64,000 nucleotides of DNA from Listeria grayi DSM 20601 (GCF_000148995.1 NZ_GL538352.1:124001-188000), one strand, 5' to 3'. Shown: positions 34,294-41,862, counted from the stretch's first letter. Notes: generated by a model not told the origin, from the letters alone. Made by a program: numbers and translations.

Positions 34294-34680
34294 ATGAAAA
34301 AAGTTTATAATATTGGTGTAGAAGCAACTTTAGAAGTGATCGGTGGGAAATGGAAACCGGTTATTTTATGTCACTTGCGTACCGGATCGAAGCGAACTGG
34401 CGAATTGAAACGGCTGATCCCCGGAATTTCTCAAAAAATGCTGACTAGTCAATTACGAGAATTAGAAAAATCAAGTGTTATCAAGCGGAAAGTATACCGC
34501 GAAGTTCCGCCGAAAGTGGAATATTCTTTGACAGAATATGGAGATACATTATCGTTTATTTTAAATAAATTATGCCTATGGGGCGAAGCACATGTCGACT
34601 ACTTACGCGATCAAGGGGAAGATGTCGTCTTGATCGAACGCGACAAAGTAGAAGAGGAAGAATTGGAAGAAGCAAAATAA
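34294..34680 (+). CDS. HxlR-family transcriptional regulator
   Basis: 128 aa winged-helix protein. The family opening YNIGVEATLEVIGGKWKPVIL is present, split here as YNIGVEATLEVI and GGKWKPVILCHL, then LKRLIPGISQKMLTSQLRELE for the recognition helix. No conserved redox Cys pair near the N-terminus; one Cys at about residue 29. AAAGGAG lies 8 bases before the ATG at 34294. Divergent from the MFS gene. Confidence 0.92.
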   Translation: MKKVYNIGVEATLEVIGGKWKPVILCHLRTGSKRTGELKRLIPGISQKMLTSQLRELEKSSVIKRKVYREVPPKVEYSLTEYGDTLSFILNKLCLWGEAHVDYLRDQGEDVVLIERDKVEEEELEEAK

Positions 34681-34682
34681 TA

Positions 34683-34717
34683 AAAAAGAAGCCCTGCACA
34701 TAAGCAGGGCTTCTTTT
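34683..34717. terminator. Bidirectional terminator
   Basis: AAGAAGCCCTGC pairs with GCAGGGCTTCTT; T-run on the plus strand and A-run on the other side. Confidence 0.9.
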
Positions 34718-35219
34718 ATAATAAAATATCGGTTGTTTCTAACGGCTGGTGAGTGATCGATGTCAATTCATTTTTCTTATAAACAGATTTTATCTCGATT
34801 GGTGTATCAGTCGGTAAAATATGGCGTAGCGTGTAAGGCACATTATCCACGACACCGGTATTGGCAGCATCCAAGATCCAATCCAATGCTTTGAAAGCAA
34901 GAACCCCTTCCCGTGTGGCAGCAGCATCTGGGATCGCAATCGTTTCAGCGAGTTCTGCCACAAATAAATACATACCGCCTACTGCTTTTCCATCATCTTC
35001 CCATACCATCTGACCCGCAAAGCGCAGCGCATATCCCTTCGCTTCGATTCCAGTCTCTTCAAGGATCTCACGCTTGACGGATTCTGTGATCGTTTCGCCA
35101 GGTTCGATCTTCCCGCCGACCCCATTCCAACGCCCCATCCAAGGATCCTTTTCCCGGTTTAAAAGCAAAATGTCGTTTTTTCGTCTAATAAATGCGAGTG
35201 TGTATGCTAATATGGTCAA
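34716..35219 (-). CDS. NUDIX hydrolase (MutT/8-oxo-dGTPase-like)
   Basis: 167 aa. The NUDIX box is complete: GGKIEPGETITESVKREILEETGI, read as GGKIEPGETITES plus VKREILEETGI (residues ~35-58). The preceding WMGRWNGVGG is typical of enzymes that sanitise nucleotides. Start is the TTG at 35219, close behind AGGGGG. It converges on the HxlR gene. The true substrate is not determinable. Confidence 0.88.
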   Translation of the reverse strand: MTILAYTLAFIRRKNDILLLNREKDPWMGRWNGVGGKIEPGETITESVKREILEETGIEAKGYALRFAGQMVWEDDGKAVGGMYLFVAELAETIAIPDAAATREGVLAFKALDWILDAANTGVVDNVPYTLRHILPTDTPIEIKSVYKKNELTSITHQPLETTDILL

Positions 35220-35295
35220 GACCCCCTAACTTTCTTTTATATCATCTTCCCTATATAATAAAGGAAGATAAAATGGAAGTAAAGAAGGGAAAGCC

Positions 35296-35691
35296 ATGCG
35301 TTATGAAAGCCTAACTGCTTATTTAAAGACAATGGATCCGGAAAAAATAGGGAAATGGACACTTGGGAAAGAAATCGATGGTGCTCGGCAGCTGCCCTAT
35401 GTTATTTATGAGCAGCAAATACATGATTTTTGTCATACATTTGAGCCCTTTATGGATCACAATTATCAAGAGACGATAGCTCGCTCACCGATTGAGCTTT
35501 CCTTAGAAAATCTAATAGAGCCAAACCTTTTTCAAACATTGACCGCAGAGGAAGTCATTGGCTTGCTTACTTATGTGATCCGTTCCGAGCGCTTTGTAGA
35601 AGGTTCACTTGAAAAGTTCGCCAAAGATGGCTGGTTGACAGCTTCATTGAAACGGCTACAAGCAATAGATGAAAAAAACCAAAGGAGGTGA
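35296..35691 (+). CDS. Conserved hypothetical protein (DUF6508-like)
   Basis: 131 aa, soluble, acidic. Blocks such as WTLGKEIDGARQLPYVIYEQQIHDF (shown in part: LPYVIYEQQIHDF) and ITYV-type helix LTYVIRSERFVEGSL resemble the small DUF6508 family, which has no known function. GAAGGGAAAG precedes the ATG at 35296. Family assignment is tentative; the gene itself looks real. Confidence 0.6.
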   Translation: MRYESLTAYLKTMDPEKIGKWTLGKEIDGARQLPYVIYEQQIHDFCHTFEPFMDHNYQETIARSPIELSLENLIEPNLFQTLTAEEVIGLLTYVIRSERFVEGSLEKFAKDGWLTASLKRLQAIDEKNQRR

Positions 35692-35696
35692 TTAGC

Positions 35697-35768
35697 TTGC
35701 AGAAAGCTATTAACCGAGTGAGCTGTGTGGAGCCTTTTTCAAAGGGCGATACTTCATACAGTATCTAA
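35697..35768 (+). CDS. Candidate 23-residue small ORF with a very strong ribosome site
   Basis: AAAGGAGGTGATTAGC precedes a TTG, a near-ideal ribosome site. The frame encodes 23 residues beginning MQKAINRVSCVEPF and stops at 35766. Its second half overlaps the hairpin of the next feature, so it may be a leader peptide for the downstream gene. The preceding gene also ends just before this site, so the site is not needed by it. Confidence 0.45.
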   Translation: MQKAINRVSCVEPFSKGDTSYSI

Positions 35769-35807
35769 ATAATCGTTTATCGCCCAATAGGCTTCACTTT
35801 TCTTAGC
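35726..35807 (+). promoter_or_regulatory. Structured leader upstream of the CD3324-type gene
   Basis: Nested pairings: GTGGAGCCT with AGGCTTCAC (one wobble) as outer stem, GGGCGATA (35744-35751) with TATCGCCC (35779-35786) as inner stem, and an alternative GATAC/GTATC that overlaps the inner stem. A mutually exclusive fold is therefore possible. It matches no riboswitch class I know. Confidence 0.5.
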
Positions 35808-35834
35808 AAAATCGAGAAAAGGAGTACAGCCGAT

Positions 35835-36092
35835 ATGAAATACCAATCAGCGGATCAATTATTGCCGCATGAATTAATAGCAGAACTGCAAAAATACGTT
35901 AGCGGAAGTTTATTATACATCCCAGCGATCGAGAAAAAAGCATGGGGCGAGAGTTCCGGAACCAAAAAAGAGCTAGCTTCGCGAAATCAGTCGATCCGCG
36001 CCGCTCATGCAGACGGTACAAGCATTGCAGAACTGGCAAGCGATTATTACCTCGCTGAAAGTACGATCAAAAATATTTTATATAGAAAATAA
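35835..36092 (+). CDS. CD3324-family protein with C-terminal HTH
   Basis: 85 aa. The N-terminal block MKYQSADQLLPHELIAELQKYVSG and YIPAIEKK are typical of the CD3324 family in Firmicutes; the C-terminal third (SIAELASDYYLAESTIKNIL) reads as a helix-turn-helix of the Mor/resolvase type. A small DNA-binding regulator is likely. GAAAAGGAG precedes the ATG. It has a long structured leader and its own terminator. Confidence 0.78.
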   Translation: MKYQSADQLLPHELIAELQKYVSGSLLYIPAIEKKAWGESSGTKKELASRNQSIRAAHADGTSIAELASDYYLAESTIKNILYRK

Positions 36093-36119
36093 AAACGGTG
36101 CAGAACACGCACCGTTTTT
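36091..36119 (+). terminator. Terminator after the CD3324-type gene
   Basis: AAAACGGTGC pairs with GCACCGTTTT over a 7-nt loop, followed by T. Confidence 0.9.
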
Positions 36120-36201
36120 CTATGCTGAGTATGACTATAATCATTTTTCAGCTTTTGGCGATCTTACTACACTGCTATACTCAAAAAGAGGGGGGAGATC
36201 C

Positions 36202-36828
36202 ATGCAGATCGAAAATCATACTTATAATACGATCAAAAAGCAAGCTAAGCAGGTCCTATCTGCTAATCGAACGACCAACGATAAAAAACTCCAAAAAGAG
36301 TTTGCCTATTATATCTTGGAAAAAGCAACCGCATTAGTATCCGAAAAGGAACAAGCAGAATTACTGCAGGATATTTTGGATTTGAAAAAAGAAGAAGAAT
36401 TCCTTCAATTCGATGACAAGTTAAAAGCATTTGTCCGCCCGTTTCCGAACATAGAAGAGCAGAAAGCGAAGCAACTTTTTAAGAAGATAAAAAAACTTCA
36501 TTTTCCAAAAGCTTCATTTCCAACCAGAGCAACTTATATCAGCTGGTTCGATAATGCCAACAACCGGAAATTTATGATCACGGAACGCGACGGTAAATTA
36601 GCAGGTTTAGCGGGAACCTTTATCACCAATCATAAGAAAAGTATCTGTCACCTATGTCGGCAAGAAACGGAAGTAGGATTGTTTACGATCAAAGGCAAAG
36701 TCAATGCTAAGACGTACGGGTACAAAGCAATGGGACATTACATCTGTACCGATAGCGTAGCTTGCAACGAACACTTGACAGACCGCGCGAATATCGATGA
36801 ATTATTTGCATTTTTAGATCGCAACTGA
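36202..36828 (+). CDS. Elongation factor G-binding protein (FusB/Fbp family)
   Basis: 208 aa, the usual FusB size. N-terminal helical bundle (1-~80) and a C-terminal treble-clef zinc domain with Cys149 and Cys152 (CHLC) and Cys182 and Cys188 as likely zinc ligands. FusB proteins bind EF-G and free it from fusidic-acid-stalled ribosomes; chromosomal homologues are common in Listeria and related genera. I start at the ATG at 36202, after GGGGGGAG; the frame is open far upstream but overlaps the previous gene. Confidence 0.9.
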   Translation: MQIENHTYNTIKKQAKQVLSANRTTNDKKLQKEFAYYILEKATALVSEKEQAELLQDILDLKKEEEFLQFDDKLKAFVRPFPNIEEQKAKQLFKKIKKLHFPKASFPTRATYISWFDNANNRKFMITERDGKLAGLAGTFITNHKKSICHLCRQETEVGLFTIKGKVNAKTYGYKAMGHYICTDSVACNEHLTDRANIDELFAFLDRN

Positions 36829-36860
36829 GCTGTTTTCTCTGTTAAAGAGAAGCAGCTTTT
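36829..36860 (+). terminator. Terminator after the FusB-like gene
   Basis: GAGCTGTTTTCTCT pairs imperfectly with AAGAGAAGCAGC, followed by TTTTT. Confidence 0.75.
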
Positions 36861-36909
36861 TCGATTGATTTAGGATTTGCCCTAGTACAGGAATGCGAAA
36901 AATGATAGA

Positions 36910-36933
36910 ATAGTTTGTGAAAACACAAACTAT
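36910..36933. promoter_or_regulatory. Inverted repeat in the fumarate reductase promoter region
   Basis: ATAGTTTGTG AAAA CACAAACTAT, a perfect 10-bp inverted repeat, 48 bp upstream of the start and just after a plausible -10 (TAGAAT). It looks like a repressor operator. Spacing does not fit the Rex consensus. Confidence 0.5.
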
Positions 36934-36980
36934 CTAAACAAGGGAATTTAGATAGGGAATTAAAAAATGGAGGTTTTACT

Positions 36981-38489
36981 ATGAAAAAAGGTTTCTTTGC
37001 TTTACTGATCTCAGTAGCAGCATTGGTGCTTGTTGTTGCTGGATGTGGAAACAAGCAAAACGGAAAAGAGAGCGGTAAAAAAGAGAAAGTGGCAGTTACG
37101 TCAGGAGCTTCTAAAACAAGTTATACGAAGCTTGATAAACTGAAAGACAACTATGACATCATTATCGTCGGTGCCGGCGGAGCAGGAATGTCTGCAGCGC
37201 TAGAAGCAAAAGAAAAAGGCATGAACCCCGTTATCTTTGAAAAAATGCCGATTGCAGGCGGGAATACGATGAAAGCATCATCTGGAATGAACGCTTCGGA
37301 AACAAAATTCCAAAAAGAAGAAGGTATCAAAGACAGCAACGATGCTTTTTATAAGGAAACTCTAGCAGGCGGACATGGAACAAATAATAAAGCGATGCTA
37401 CGCTATTTTGTGGATCATTCCGCAAGTGCGATCGATTGGCTTGATTCCATGGACATTACCCTCAACAACATCACGATCACAGGTGGAATGAACGAAAAAC
37501 GTACACACCGGCCAAAAGATGGCTCGGCAGTAGGAAAATATTTAGTGGACGGATTACTTAAAAATGTCCAAGAAAAAGAGATTCCAGTCTTTGTTAATGC
37601 AGACGTTAAAGAAATAACAGAAAAAGACGGAAAAGTTACAGGTGTAAAAGTCTTGTTTGATGGCAAACAAGAGAAAACAGTAAAATCTAACGCAGTCGTA
37701 GTAACAACAGGCGGCTACGGTGCAAATATGAAACTGATCGCCAAAGAAAGACCAGAACTTAAAGATTATGTAACAACTAACCAAGAAGGCAGCACTGGCG
37801 ACGGCATCAAAATGATCGAAAAACTGGGCGGAACAACCGTTGACATGGACCAGATCCAAGTCCACCCAACTGTTCAGCAAGAAAAGTCATATCTGATCGG
37901 TGAAGCCGTTCGCGGAGAAGGTGCTATTTTAGTCAATCAAAAAGGTGCCCGATTCGGCAATGAAATGGATACACGCGACAATGTAACAGCATCTATCAAT
38001 AAATTACCGAAACGTACCGCTTATTTGATTTTCGACAGCGGCGTGAAAGACCGTGTCAAAGCGATCGCTCAATATGAAGAAATGGGATTTGTTGAAAAAA
38101 GTGATACCATCGAGGGGTTGGCAGCAAAAATCAACGTCCCTGCAAAAGAATTAGAAAAGACTATGCAAACATGGAACGAAGCCGTAAAAAATAAAAAAGA
38201 TCAAGCATTTGACCGTACGACTGCAATGGATAATGATTTATCCAAAAAACCATACTATGCGATCAAGATCGGACCGGGAATCCACTATACAATGGGCGGT
38301 GTGAAAATCAACACCAACACAGAAGTATTGAACAAAGCCGGAAAACCGATCACTGGACTTTTCGCAGCTGGAGAAGTAGTTGGCGGATTGCATGGCCAAA
38401 ACCGAATCGGGGGAAATTCGGTAGCAGAAATTATTATCTTTGGGCGTCAGGCAGGGAATAAATCTGCTGACTTTGTCAAAGGAAATTAA
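36981..38489 (+). CDS. frdA: Surface fumarate reductase flavoprotein (FrdA-like lipoprotein)
   Basis: 502 aa. Signal peptide with lipobox VVAGC and Cys22 as lipidation site, then a linker with SGAS at residues 41-44 that fits the [ST]GA[ST] covalent FMN-attachment motif used by ApbE/FmnB. The flavin domain starts DIIIVGAGGAGMSAALEA and ends HGQNRIGGNSVAEIIIFGRQAG, typical of flavocytochrome c-type fumarate reductases. In Listeria such a protein takes electrons from flavin-based extracellular electron transfer. No other part of that pathway is in the window. TGGAGG precedes the ATG. Confidence 0.92.
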   Translation: MKKGFFALLISVAALVLVVAGCGNKQNGKESGKKEKVAVTSGASKTSYTKLDKLKDNYDIIIVGAGGAGMSAALEAKEKGMNPVIFEKMPIAGGNTMKASSGMNASETKFQKEEGIKDSNDAFYKETLAGGHGTNNKAMLRYFVDHSASAIDWLDSMDITLNNITITGGMNEKRTHRPKDGSAVGKYLVDGLLKNVQEKEIPVFVNADVKEITEKDGKVTGVKVLFDGKQEKTVKSNAVVVTTGGYGANMKLIAKERPELKDYVTTNQEGSTGDGIKMIEKLGGTTVDMDQIQVHPTVQQEKSYLIGEAVRGEGAILVNQKGARFGNEMDTRDNVTASINKLPKRTAYLIFDSGVKDRVKAIAQYEEMGFVEKSDTIEGLAAKINVPAKELEKTMQTWNEAVKNKKDQAFDRTTAMDNDLSKKPYYAIKIGPGIHYTMGGVKINTNTEVLNKAGKPITGLFAAGEVVGGLHGQNRIGGNSVAEIIIFGRQAGNKSADFVKGN

Positions 38490-38490
38490 G

Positions 38491-38522
38491 AAAAAGCTCT
38501 CCTATCCGGGAGAGCTTTTTTA
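38491..38522. terminator. Bidirectional terminator
   Basis: AAAAAGCTCTCC pairs with GGGAGAGCTTTTT; serves frdA and the converging ASCH gene. Confidence 0.9.
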
Positions 38523-38984
38523 ATCTTGATTGATATCCACTACCCGAAATGACTGGCAAACTAATAATAAGTCAGGAGTAAAAGTCATATCATATAATCC
38601 CAACTCCCATGTAAAGAAATTTACGTGGGCTTGATACCAATAATCATAACTCAGATCTCCTTCTCCCTCAGCAGCCGCGTAGGCAGGTGAAACTTCATTC
38701 ATGCGGACTAAATCAATTTGTGTATATTGGATGATTGCTGCGGGCTCATCATCTCCATTTAAAATAATCGCATATTCTCCAACTTGCGGGAAAGGCTCTT
38801 CCTCTATTTCATGAACAATTGCTGAGGCAGTAGTTGCTGTTTTTATCCCCTTTATCACTAAATTGGCGAGCGTATCGCCCATCTCTTTCGTGCCGTCTCC
38901 GAATTTCCAAGCAGAAGGCATTTTCAATCGCACCTGTGCTTTTTCTTGATAGCGCTCCCAATATTCCTGAATCGCTGTAGCCAT
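38520..38984 (-). CDS. ASCH domain protein
   Basis: 154 aa. The ASCH fold motifs are visible: SAWKFGDGTKEMGDTLANLVIKGIKTAT (seen as WKFGDG then LVIKGIKTATT) and VGEYAIILNGDDEPAAIIQYT, then AAAEGEGDLSYDYWYQAHVNFF. ASCH proteins are thought to bind RNA or modified nucleosides. GGAGCT lies upstream of the ATG. No partner gene nearby. Confidence 0.85.
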   Translation of the reverse strand: MATAIQEYWERYQEKAQVRLKMPSAWKFGDGTKEMGDTLANLVIKGIKTATTASAIVHEIEEEPFPQVGEYAIILNGDDEPAAIIQYTQIDLVRMNEVSPAYAAAEGEGDLSYDYWYQAHVNFFTWELGLYDMTFTPDLLLVCQSFRVVDINQD

Positions 38985-39075
38985 GATCTTAGCTCCTTTT
39001 TCTATTTTATATTAGGAGTATAACATGAAATCGCTTTAGGGTATAATAGTGTTAGAAAAAGAATGGGGGAAGGCG

Positions 39076-39603
39076 ATGCGTGAAATATGGGATCTATATG
39101 ATGAAAACCGAAATTTGACGGGAAAACAGCATTTCCGCGGCGAACCATTAAGTGAAGGAGAATACCACTTAGTTGTTCATATTTGTATTTTTAATTCCGA
39201 AAATCAATTATTGATCCAACAGCGGCAGCGATTTAAGGAAGGCTGGCCGGGCATGTGGGATTTTTCCGTGGGAGGATCTGCATGTGAAGGAGAAACAAGT
39301 CTTGTGGCTGCGGAGCGGGAAACAAGAGAAGAGTTGGGTCTGGATTTGAATTTGAAAAATGAGCGACCGGTGTTTACAATGCATTTTAAAGAAGGATTTG
39401 ATGATTACTACATCGTAACACGCTCTGTGGATATCGAAACATTAACGCTACAGGAAAGCGAAGTAGCAGCTGTAAAGTGGGTGGATCATCAAGAAGCAAC
39501 GGCAATGGTAGAGGCTGGCGAGATGATTCCCTATGTAATGCTGGATGCAGTGTTTGCGCTGCAAAAACAAGGAGCGTTTTATTGGGAAGAAGGAAAGAAA
39601 TGA
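39076..39603 (+). CDS. NUDIX hydrolase (isopentenyl-diphosphate isomerase-like / YfcD type)
   Basis: 175 aa. The NUDIX box reads GGSACEGETSLVAAERETREELGL (two parts: GGSACEGETSLVAAERE and TREELGL), preceded by WPGMWDFSVGG; the first box residues follow the IDI-like subgroup. The start is the ATG at 39076 after GGGGGAAGG; the upstream ATG-like start at 39049 lacks a ribosome site. Substrate unknown. Confidence 0.88.
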   Translation: MREIWDLYDENRNLTGKQHFRGEPLSEGEYHLVVHICIFNSENQLLIQQRQRFKEGWPGMWDFSVGGSACEGETSLVAAERETREELGLDLNLKNERPVFTMHFKEGFDDYYIVTRSVDIETLTLQESEVAAVKWVDHQEATAMVEAGEMIPYVMLDAVFALQKQGAFYWEEGKK

Positions 39604-39613
39604 GGGAAACAAA

Positions 39614-39703
39614 TTGAGTTTTGGTGTGACCGCAGCAAGTATTGCTTTATTATGTACCGTGGCTGTTATTAGTTTTTTTATATGGCTGATCAAAGCAAAG
39701 TAA
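39614..39703 (+). CDS. 29-residue membrane peptide
   Basis: TTG start 6 bases after TGAGGG, ten bases behind the NUDIX stop. The peptide is one hydrophobic helix (ASIALLCTVAVISFFIWLI) with a KAK tail, and a good terminator follows directly. The compact fit between ribosome site and terminator supports it, though a non-ATG start lowers confidence. Confidence 0.5.
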   Translation: MSFGVTAASIALLCTVAVISFFIWLIKAK

Positions 39704-39737
39704 AAACAGCCCGTCTAAAAAGACGAGCTGTTTTTGC
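39703..39737 (+). terminator. Terminator after the small membrane peptide
   Basis: AAAACAGC..GTCT pairs with AGAC..GCTGTTTT, followed by T. Confidence 0.85.
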
Positions 39738-39742
39738 TTGCT

Positions 39743-39784
39743 CGAAAAACGATTCCCCTCGTCGTTAAGGGCTACATTTCGATT
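39743..39784. repeat. Diverged partial copy of the 24.2-kb repeat element
   Basis: CGAAAAACG, CGTCGTTAA and TTTCGAT occur in the same order and spacing as at 24226-24266; about three quarters of the 41 bases are identical. The right half and the terminal inverted repeats are missing. Confidence 0.55.
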
Positions 39785-39812
39785 TCGGTCAGACTGGAAA
39801 TAGTGTTTTTTA

Positions 39813-40199
39813 CTAAACGACATTTGGATTTTCTGTCTTAATGATCGCGGCGATTTTTTCATAATAATACTTAGGAGGAATGTCCATTTTGATCGAGCTG
39901 TTGTCCGCTAGCACTACTTTGATTCCATTACCGAAGAGCAGCGATTTATCAATCAAAAATTCGTCAAGCTCTAAATAGGGAATAACGAAATCAGGGGAAT
40001 TATTTTTCTGCTTATGCTCGTCCACGATTTGTGCAACAAGTGCTCCAATCGCACCAAAAGCACCGCGAGTCTTTTTCAGCTGACTGCTTTTATAAATAAT
40101 CAATTTGGTTTCATAAAAACAAAAGCCCCCCCAATTCCCGGTTTTCTTGCCGTTTAAATGATATAAACCTTCCGCTGCGATCAATGGCTGTTCTTCCAT
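39813..40199 (-). CDS. Conserved hypothetical protein, PH/GRAM-like
   Basis: 128 aa, soluble. It starts at the ATG at 40199 after AGGGGG. Beta-rich opening (EGLYHLNGKKTGNWGGFCFYETKLIIY), read in part as GNWGGFCFYETKLIIY, a Gly/Ala helix RGAFGAIGALVAQIV and strands IPYLELDEFLI suggest a PH/GRAM-like fold, but I am not certain. No recognised partner. Confidence 0.55.
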   Translation of the reverse strand: MEEQPLIAAEGLYHLNGKKTGNWGGFCFYETKLIIYKSSQLKKTRGAFGAIGALVAQIVDEHKQKNNSPDFVIPYLELDEFLIDKSLLFGNGIKVVLADNSSIKMDIPPKYYYEKIAAIIKTENPNVV

Positions 40200-40361
40200 C
40201 AAGAATCCCCCTTTTATTAGAATTGATTCCACTATACAACATCCCAAATTTGAAGGAAAGTCTTCGTTTAAGACAAAATAAGAGTGTTTTAGGATATTTA
40301 CTGCAAAAAACGTATTTTTATATGTTAAAATTATTAGATTCGATTTCTAGGAGGTAAGAGA

Positions 40362-40502
40362 ATGGAGTTTATTCTTGGTGATATTTTTAATAAATTTGAT
40401 GTTATCTGGGTAGTATTAGTCTTACTTATAGGGGTGATTTTAATTACAGGGATTGCAACGCTGATTGTGAAAGTGCTGAAAAGAAGAAAAAAGTTTAAAT
40501 AA
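40362..40502 (+). CDS. 46-residue membrane peptide
   Basis: ATG 8 bases after a perfect AGGAGG. One long helix (VIWVVLVLLIGVILITGIATLIV, in part VVLVLLIGVILITGI) and a basic tail LKRRKKFK. It is too short for usual gene callers. It is followed at 17 bp by another tiny membrane peptide and a terminator, which suggests a two-gene unit. Function unknown; similar architecture occurs in type I toxins and small transporter-associated peptides. Confidence 0.6.
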   Translation: MEFILGDIFNKFDVIWVVLVLLIGVILITGIATLIVKVLKRRKKFK

Positions 40503-40519
40503 AGAAATGGGAGATGCAA

Positions 40520-40618
40520 ATGTTTCTTATAGCGGGATTGATTGGGAATATATTGGTTCTAGGTGTGATTGTTTTTATTATTATTTCGATAGTTAAGTTG
40601 ATCAGAGGTAGGGATTGA
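40520..40618 (+). CDS. 32-residue membrane peptide
   Basis: ATG after TGGGAGA. Nearly the whole peptide is one helix (LVLGVIVFIIISIVKLI) ending in RGRD. Second member of a pair with the preceding peptide; the two share a helix-plus-basic-tail plan but no evident sequence identity. A terminator follows within 35 bp. Confidence 0.55.
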   Translation: MFLIAGLIGNILVLGVIVFIIISIVKLIRGRD

Positions 40619-40650
40619 AGGGGGTAAGAAGTTTTTAAAATTTTATAGTA

Positions 40651-40694
40651 TTTCAATCTTTCATGGTTAGCGACATTCTATGAAAGATTTTTAT
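40651..40694 (+). terminator. Terminator after the small peptide pair
   Basis: AATCTTTCAT pairs with ATGAAAGATT over a 15-nt loop, then TTTATTT. Confidence 0.8.
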
Positions 40695-41026
40695 TTAAAG
40701 TTGCTAGAATTATATCTTATTGAAAAGAAAGACAAAAATATGCTTTTATCAATAATTGCAGACAAATAAAATATTTCTGTCATAAATATTTAAAATTATA
40801 TTTTTTGATAAAATAAATATACAAAGATATATTCTATTTGATATAATTTAATATAAAGGTAGGAGTCGGGGAAATCTTATACGGACCCAATAAAAGAAGC
40901 TTTTTGTAAAGCTAATTATACATGCTTTCGCTAGTTATTAATTGGTCAGTGGGGAATTAATTAGCTTATATAATGAATTATCTTAAAATTAATACATAAG
41001 AAGATTAAGTAGGAGGAAAAGGGAGC
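40695..41026 (+). other. AT-rich leader region before the DUF6270 gene
   Basis: Over 300 bp of strongly AT-rich DNA. A TATAAT at 40842-40847 may be a -10. Downstream, AAGCTAATTA (40909-40918) pairs with TAATTAGCTT (40958-40967), giving a leader hairpin of roughly 60 nt. No gene recognised. Confidence 0.45.
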
Positions 41027-41845
41027 ATGCCACATAAAATTGCTGTAATAGGTAGTTGTGTAACGAGAGACATGTTTAATGAAAATTTCATACCATATCA
41101 TAAGGAAGTTTTTGAAGTAGTGTCTACAGCTTGGCAAACTTCTTTCGCTAGTTTGGTAGCGAAGCCTATAAAACTAGCGGAAGAAGACTTAGATACAAGT
41201 GGAAAGTTAAGAGATCATCGCTGGAAAACGCTCTTAAGAGACTTAAACAAAAAGCCGCTTAAAGAAATCATTAGAAGAGAACCTGATTATATAATTATGG
41301 ATATTTATGCTGATGTGAATTATGGGTTTGTTAAATTAAGAAAGGCTTCAGAGGAGCACTTTTTAACTAATAATCCTAATGGTTTTAGAAAGACTAAGTT
41401 CTACGAGTCTAAAAATTTCAGTAAAACATATAATATTCATGAAAATGCTAGATTTTTAGAGTTTTTTTATAAGGGGTTTGACAAGTTTTATAACATTGTT
41501 AAAGTACAGCTTCCCAATACGAAATTGATCATAAACGGTTTTGTAGAAGCCTATGGTTATATTGGCGATGAAAAATTCCCTATGCGTTTCAGTGCAGATA
41601 TACAAAATCAAGTTACTGCCAATAACTCTAAATACTTTGAAATTTATGATGAGATAAAAAGGAAGTATCCTGATATCGATATAATAGATATGACTAAAAA
41701 AATGTATTTTTCAGATCCTAATCACCCTTTTGGTAATCATCCATATCATATGACAAAGGATTATTATAATGATTTGTTTAATACACTAACTAGACATGTT
41801 TTGAAAAATGAAATAGATAAGAAAAATAAAATCGAGCACCCATAA
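41027..41845 (+). CDS. DUF6270 domain protein (polysaccharide-associated)
   Basis: 272 aa. The opening HKIAVIGSCVTRDMFN and later blocks (DYIIMDIYADVNYG, FGNHPYHMTKDYYNDL) match the DUF6270 family, often found in capsule or teichoic acid loci; the GSC...H layout recalls SGNH hydrolases with Ser10 and a C-terminal His. AGGAGGAAAAGGGAG precedes the ATG. It is clearly more AT-rich than its neighbours (many AAA, ATA, TTT codons), stands alone, and is bounded by a tRNA gene, which suggests horizontal acquisition. Confidence 0.75.
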   Translation: MPHKIAVIGSCVTRDMFNENFIPYHKEVFEVVSTAWQTSFASLVAKPIKLAEEDLDTSGKLRDHRWKTLLRDLNKKPLKEIIRREPDYIIMDIYADVNYGFVKLRKASEEHFLTNNPNGFRKTKFYESKNFSKTYNIHENARFLEFFYKGFDKFYNIVKVQLPNTKLIINGFVEAYGYIGDEKFPMRFSADIQNQVTANNSKYFEIYDEIKRKYPDIDIIDMTKKMYFSDPNHPFGNHPYHMTKDYYNDLFNTLTRHVLKNEIDKKNKIEHP

Positions 41846-41862
41846 AAGGGTGCTTTTTTATA
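41831..41862 (+). terminator. Terminator after the DUF6270 gene
   Basis: GAGCACCC and GGGTGCTT pair around TATAAA-like loop, then TTTTT. Confidence 0.88.

Noticed and set aside
36122-36250. Leader peptide before the FusB-like gene
   Set aside because: A frame begins at the ATG at 36122 but has no ribosome site and runs into the gene in another frame without a stop before it.
36910-36933. Rex (NADH-sensor) box
   Set aside because: The arms TTGTG and CACAA are separated by 4 bases, while Rex sites need 8.
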